Origin: Lachnoclostridium sp. UBA1781 | GTDB taxonomy: Bacteria; Bacillota; Clostridia; Lachnospirales; Lachnospiraceae | Direction: 5' to 3' | Assembly: GCA_002315495.1 (NCBI GenBank) | Contig: DCGJ01000092.1 | Span: forward strand, 502-9,795 | Length of the DNA: 9,294 bases | Shown: positions 6,388-9,294 of the stretch, piece after piece | Numbering within the stretch: position 1 is the stretch's first letter | How the letters are laid out: each line of letters starts with the position of its first letter | The notes under the pieces: generated by a model | What the model was told of the DNA's origin: nothing | What the model saw: only the letters and a program-made list of their open reading frames with translations | Database searches by the model: none | Program-made: the position numbers and the translations under genes

Positions 6388-6411
6388 GGTCGCAGAAATG
6401 TGGCCTTTTTT
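6386..6411 (+). terminator. Terminator or attenuator after rpmH
   Basis: An 8-bp stem (6386-6393 with 6400-6407, including two G-U pairs) with a six-base AGAAAT loop, whose 3' arm runs into a T-tract (6406-6411). The left arm starts in the rpmH stop codon. Because rnpA, yidD, yidC and jag follow with no evident promoter of their own, this is more likely a partial terminator setting a high rpmH to rnpA ratio. Confidence 0.75.
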
Positions 6412-6445
6412 CTCCTGCTCTTAAATATGAAGGAGGACGAAGGTC

Positions 6446-6844
6446 ATGACAGAAGAGTTGAGAGGACTACATCCTCAACCATCCATTAAGAAAGCGGCCG
6501 AATTTCGAACTGTGTACAGTAAAGGTACATCCGCCGCAAACCATCTGTTCGTCATGTATAAACACGAGAACGGATTGGACTACAACAGAATAGGAATCAG
6601 CGTAAGCAAGAAGGTGGGAAACAGTGTTGTTCGCCACCGGATTAAGCGTCTGGTACGTGAATGCTTGCGTCTGAACGGTACTATGTTTAACACAGGGTTA
6701 GACATTATCGTAATTGCCCGTGGGGCAGCAAAGGATAAGGGACAGGAGGACGTGTCGAAGGCAGTGATGCATTTGGCAAAGAAGATGTCTCTTTTGGTGT
6801 CTGTGGAAAATGCTCCACAGAACGGTCATTTGGATGAAGCGTAA
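6446..6844 (+). CDS. rnpA: Ribonuclease P protein component
   Basis: Protein subunit of RNase P; it binds the catalytic RNA and the 5' leader of precursor tRNAs in the cytoplasm. At 132 residues it is somewhat longer than the usual 110-120. Recognisable parts are AEFRTVYSKGTSAANHLFVMYK (18-39), whose aromatic residues Phe20 and Tyr24 match leader-contacting positions, the strand IGISVSKKVGNS (49-60), the RNR helix VVRHRIKRLVRE (61-72) and LDIIVIARGAA (85-95). In the RNR helix the usual Asn is His64. The start has AAGGAGG at 6430-6436, 9 nt away; the first ten residues before SIKKAAEF are a slight N-terminal extension. The gene lies 58 nt after rpmH beyond a terminator-like hairpin, and 26 nt before yidD. 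Confidence 0.96.
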   Translation: MTEELRGLHPQPSIKKAAEFRTVYSKGTSAANHLFVMYKHENGLDYNRIGISVSKKVGNSVVRHRIKRLVRECLRLNGTMFNTGLDIIVIARGAAKDKGQEDVSKAVMHLAKKMSLLVSVENAPQNGHLDEA

Positions 6845-6870
6845 GCCTTGTCCAAGAAAGGAAGGAAGCC

Positions 6871-7083
6871 ATGAAAAAGGTCATGTTGGGTGGAATTAAT
6901 TTCTATCAGAAGTACTTGTCCGGAATGAAAAGGCAACCGACCTGTATCTATTATCCATGCTGTTCTCAATATGCAAAGGAAGCAATTGAAAAATACGGAG
7001 CCTTGAAGGGCGGGTCCCTCGCCGTTCGTAGAATCCTAAGATGTAATCCCTTCGCAAGAGGAGGATATGATCCGGTTCCGTAA
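6871..7083 (+). CDS. yidD: Membrane protein insertion efficiency factor YidD
   Basis: Small (70 aa) peripheral membrane protein that aids YidC-dependent insertion; its molecular role is still loosely defined. The family pattern is complete: an amphipathic, basic N-terminus (MKKVMLGGINFYQKYLSG), CIYYPCCSQYAKEAIEKYG (25-43), GGSLAVRRILRCNPFARGGYDPVP at the end. The common form of the cysteine motif is PTCS; here it is PCCS (residues 29-32), giving an additional Cys30 beside Cys31, along with Cys25 and Cys58. Start ATG 6871 is preceded by a purine-rich AAGGAAGGAAG run. It lies directly upstream of yidC (17-nt gap), matching its partner role. Confidence 0.95.
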   Translation: MKKVMLGGINFYQKYLSGMKRQPTCIYYPCCSQYAKEAIEKYGALKGGSLAVRRILRCNPFARGGYDPVP

Positions 7084-7100
7084 CAATTAGGAGGAACTGA

Positions 7101-8498
7101 ATGAATTTGACATTTCTTACCCAGGTAACCGGCTTTCTGAAACCGTTTGCATGGGTTATGGGTGAGATTTTGAACGGAATCTATTGGTTGTCCGAGCAGA
7201 TTGGAATTGCCAATATCGCATTCTGTATCGTTGTCTTCACCATCGTTGTTAAGATGCTCATGCTTCCCTTAACAATTAAACAGCAGAAATTCTCAAAGGT
7301 TTCTGCAAAGATGAATCCGGAGCTTCAGAAGATTCAGGAAAAGTACAAGGGCGTTAATCGTAACGACCAGCAGGCTATGATGCAGATGCAGAAAGAGCAG
7401 CAGGCCTTGTACCAGAAGTACGGCACCAGCCCATTTGGCGGATGCTTGCCACTTCTCATTATGCTCCCGATTCTCTTCGCCCTGTACCGCGTAATCTACG
7501 CAGTTCCTGCATACGTTACCGATGTAAAAGAAATCTATAACGATGTTGCAACCGCAGTGATCTGCGAGTATGACGCATTGAGTGACAGTGACAAGGAAAT
7601 TTTAAACGGCCTTGAAATTGATGAGCAAAATGAGTTCGCAACCTTTTACTCGGAAGCAGTAAAGGAATTCTACACCTGGAGAGGTGTTACCCTTCGTCAG
7701 AAGAAGGCCGATGCACAGTATAGTGCTACCGATTTGATTGATATTTTTACCGTTTATAAGACCTCTGACTGGTGGGCATTCCAAACCTGCACGAAGAGTG
7801 AAGTAAAGGGTGAGGACGGAACATTTACATACGCAAAGTGGAATAACCTCTGTGAGATGGATTATTTCAAGGATGCTATGGCAAAGCAGGAGGAGAATGT
7901 CGATAAGATTATCAACATTAACTCGATGTTTACCCTGAACATTCTCGATACACCGTCTTCGGTATGGAAGTCCTACTGGTATGTATTGATTATTCCGGTT
8001 TTGGCAGCAGGTCTTCAGATGCTGCAGACTAAAATTACGATGGCAGCACAGAAAACCGATAACAATAAGAAAGATGACAGCCCGATGGCAAGCAGCATGA
8101 AGTCGATGAATACGATTATGCCGCTTATGTCCGGTGTATTCTGTTTGTTCCTTCCGATTGGTGTCGGCATTTACTGGATTACCTCCAGCGGTGTAACGAT
8201 TCTCCAGCAGCTTGCGATTAATAAGCATCTGGATAAGATGGAAATCGAAGACATCGTACAGGAAAACGAAGAAAAAACAAAAGAACAGTACAAGAAGATG
8301 GGTGTCCTTTCCGAGGGCAATCAGACATCTTCTATTGCAAAGTCTACAACGAAGTCCATCGCGACGATGAACGTTTCTAATGTGGAGCGTAAGAGCGGGG
8401 TTAGCAGTGAGGCAAAGGAGGAACTGAATAACAGTAGCAATCCTTCCAGCATCAGTGCTATTGCTAACATTATGAAGAGACGCGATGACGACAAATAA
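7101..8498 (+). CDS. yidC: Membrane protein insertase YidC (Oxa1 family), with large external insertion
   Basis: Inserts and folds membrane proteins, alone or with the Sec channel. At 465 residues it is far longer than Bacillus SpoIIIJ (261). Likely membrane segments are about 36-57, 114-136, 293-310, 338-352 and 353-372. Family motifs: MLPLTIKQQKFSKVS (54-68), a charged cytoplasmic coiled-coil hairpin (about 70-108), the segment FGGCLPLLIMLPILFALYR (112-130), LQMLQTKI (305-312) and MNTIMPLMSGVFCLFLPIG (336-354). The groove arginine of characterised homologues is Lys51 here. Between the second and third segments lies a roughly 150-residue external loop (137-290), where SpoIIIJ has only about 30, and the C-terminal tail (373-465) is long, charged then Ser/Thr/Asn-rich. 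There is no lipobox. ATG 7101 follows AGGAGG at 7089-7094. Confidence 0.95.
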   Translation: MNLTFLTQVTGFLKPFAWVMGEILNGIYWLSEQIGIANIAFCIVVFTIVVKMLMLPLTIKQQKFSKVSAKMNPELQKIQEKYKGVNRNDQQAMMQMQKEQQALYQKYGTSPFGGCLPLLIMLPILFALYRVIYAVPAYVTDVKEIYNDVATAVICEYDALSDSDKEILNGLEIDEQNEFATFYSEAVKEFYTWRGVTLRQKKADAQYSATDLIDIFTVYKTSDWWAFQTCTKSEVKGEDGTFTYAKWNNLCEMDYFKDAMAKQEENVDKIININSMFTLNILDTPSSVWKSYWYVLIIPVLAAGLQMLQTKITMAAQKTDNNKKDDSPMASSMKSMNTIMPLMSGVFCLFLPIGVGIYWITSSGVTILQQLAINKHLDKMEIEDIVQENEEKTKEQYKKMGVLSEGNQTSSIAKSTTKSIATMNVSNVERKSGVSSEAKEELNNSSNPSSISAIANIMKRRDDDK

Positions 8499-8508
8499 AG
8501 GAGTTAAT

Positions 8509-9294
8509 ATGGTTAAAGAATTTACCGGAAAGACGGTAGAGGAAGCTAAGGAACTTGCAGCTAAGGAACTTGGCATTGACGTAAGCGCTCTTTCCGTAGA
8601 AGTAGTTGAAGAAGATAAGGGTGGATTCCTTGGCCTTGGTAAGAAGGCTACCATTCGTGTCACTGTAGCCGAGGAGGCTGCAAAGGAAGCAGTTATGGAG
8701 GAAGTAGAAGCAGTTACCATTTCCACCGAGGAGATGAGAAAGGCTTATGAAGCTCTTGGTTATCAGCCGGATGCTCCAGCCGAGACTGCGGTTGATTTCC
8801 TTACCAACGTGCTTCGTGAAATGCAGCTCGATGCTACGATTACTGCAGATATCAAGGAAGAGGAGGAGACCGTTTTCGTTAACATTGATGGTGACGATAT
8901 GGGAACTCTGATTGGTAAGAGAGGACAGACTTTGGATGCCCTTCAGTACCTTACCAGCTTGGTTGTAAATCGTATCTGCGGAAAGTATTACAAGATCAAA
9001 CTCGATACCGAGAATTATCGCGAGAGAAGAAAGGAAACCCTTGAGAATCTCGCAAAGAATATCGCCATGAAGGTTAAGAAGTCTCACAGAAGCGTTGCTT
9101 TGGAGCCGATGAACCCTTATGAGAGAAGAATCATTCATGCTGCATTGCAGAATGACAAGTACGTAGAAACCCACAGTGAGGGCGAGGAACCTTATCGTAA
9201 GGTTATCGTTAGCATGAAGAAGGGTGTTTTCTACGAGAACAACCGTTACGGCAATCGCGGTGGCTATGGTAACCGTGGTGGTTACGGCAATCGT
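8509..9294 (+). CDS. jag: RNA-binding protein Jag/KhpB (partial, C-terminus outside window)
   Basis: Cytoplasmic RNA-binding protein that pairs with KhpA in several Firmicutes and affects cell-envelope genes and, historically, sporulation. I read 262 codons without a stop. Order: Jag-N domain (1-52, with GFLGLGKKATIRV at 39-51), an acidic linker (54-90), a KH domain (about 95-170) with the GKRG loop and GQTLDALQYLTSLV (136-152), then an R3H domain (about 172-236) with Arg206 and His210 in ERRIIH. After the R3H domain, where most homologues end, the protein continues in NRGGYG repeats (249 onwards) that run past the window edge. Start ATG 8509 has AAAGGAG at 8497-8503, overlapping the yidC stop; the gap to yidC is 10 nt, so the two genes are probably co-expressed. 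Confidence 0.95.
   Translation, partial: MVKEFTGKTVEEAKELAAKELGIDVSALSVEVVEEDKGGFLGLGKKATIRVTVAEEAAKEAVMEEVEAVTISTEEMRKAYEALGYQPDAPAETAVDFLTNVLREMQLDATITADIKEEEETVFVNIDGDDMGTLIGKRGQTLDALQYLTSLVVNRICGKYYKIKLDTENYRERRKETLENLAKNIAMKVKKSHRSVALEPMNPYERRIIHAALQNDKYVETHSEGEEPYRKVIVSMKKGVFYENNRYGNRGGYGNRGGYGNR
9241..9294 (+). repeat. 18-nt tandem repeat encoding NRGGYG units in jag
   Basis: Repeated units coding Asn-Arg-Gly-Gly-Tyr-Gly begin at 9253, 9271 and 9289, preceded by a shorter NRYG unit at 9241. Synonymous third-base changes between units (AAT/AAC, CGC/CGT, GGC/GGT, TAT/TAC) suggest the peptide is kept by selection rather than a very recent duplication. The array is cut by the window end. 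Confidence 0.85.

Noticed and set aside
7602..8726. Long open frame on the minus strand opposite yidC and jag
   Set aside because: It lies antisense to two clearly recognised genes with good ribosome binding sites, and its translation matches no family I know; it reflects codon bias of the plus-strand genes.
8470..9174. Long open frame on the minus strand opposite jag
   Set aside because: Fully antisense to the KH and R3H domains of jag; no recognisable domain.

Overview
This window is a chromosomal replication-origin region of the low-GC Gram-positive type. The order gyrB-recF-yaaA-dnaN-(oriC)-dnaA, diverging from rpmH-rnpA-yidD-yidC-jag, is the classic Firmicutes origin layout. Protein details (a YidC with a very long external loop, a DnaA with Clostridia-like motifs, strong AGGAGG ribosome binding sites) suggest a Clostridia member, probably Lachnospiraceae. 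That family-level placement is inference from memory of related proteins, not a search.

Left half, minus strand: dnaA (4573-5958), a 401-bp intergenic region (4172-4572), then a tight cluster dnaN (3062-4171), yaaA (2844-3050), recF (1740-2837) and gyrB (1-1743, cut by the window edge so about the last 55-60 residues are missing). The gaps in this cluster are 11 nt, 6 nt and a 4-nt ATGA overlap, so it is very likely one transcript. The dnaA-dnaN gap holds the origin: a perfect DnaA box, near-consensus boxes and a textbook basal unwinding system (overlapping boxes, short GC block, seven in-phase DnaA-trios). No DnaA-box-like sequence is seen upstream of dnaA, so the origin looks single-part rather than split around dnaA as in Bacillus subtilis.

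Middle: 5959-6252 carries two divergent sigma-A-type promoters, one for dnaA (TTGCTA-17-TATAAT, minus) and one for rpmH (TTGACT-17-TATAAT, plus), with a 12-bp perfect palindrome between them.

Right half, plus strand: rpmH (bL34), then a hairpin plus T-tract that overlaps its stop codon, rnpA (RNase P protein), yidD (membrane insertion efficiency factor), yidC (membrane insertase) and the start of jag/khpB (RNA-binding protein), which runs off the right edge.

Together the genes initiate replication (DnaA), tether and repair the replisome (DnaN, RecF), manage supercoiling (GyrB), and link ribosome and tRNA production (bL34, RNase P) with membrane protein insertion (YidD, YidC) and RNA binding (Jag). 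Everything here is core genome; I found no mobile element, CRISPR array, tRNA, rRNA or defence system. The points most worth a second look are the Arg-Gly-Tyr repeat tail on Jag, the roughly 150-residue external insertion and long tail in YidC, the clean DnaA-trio origin, and a one-residue-short DNA-reading motif in DnaA.
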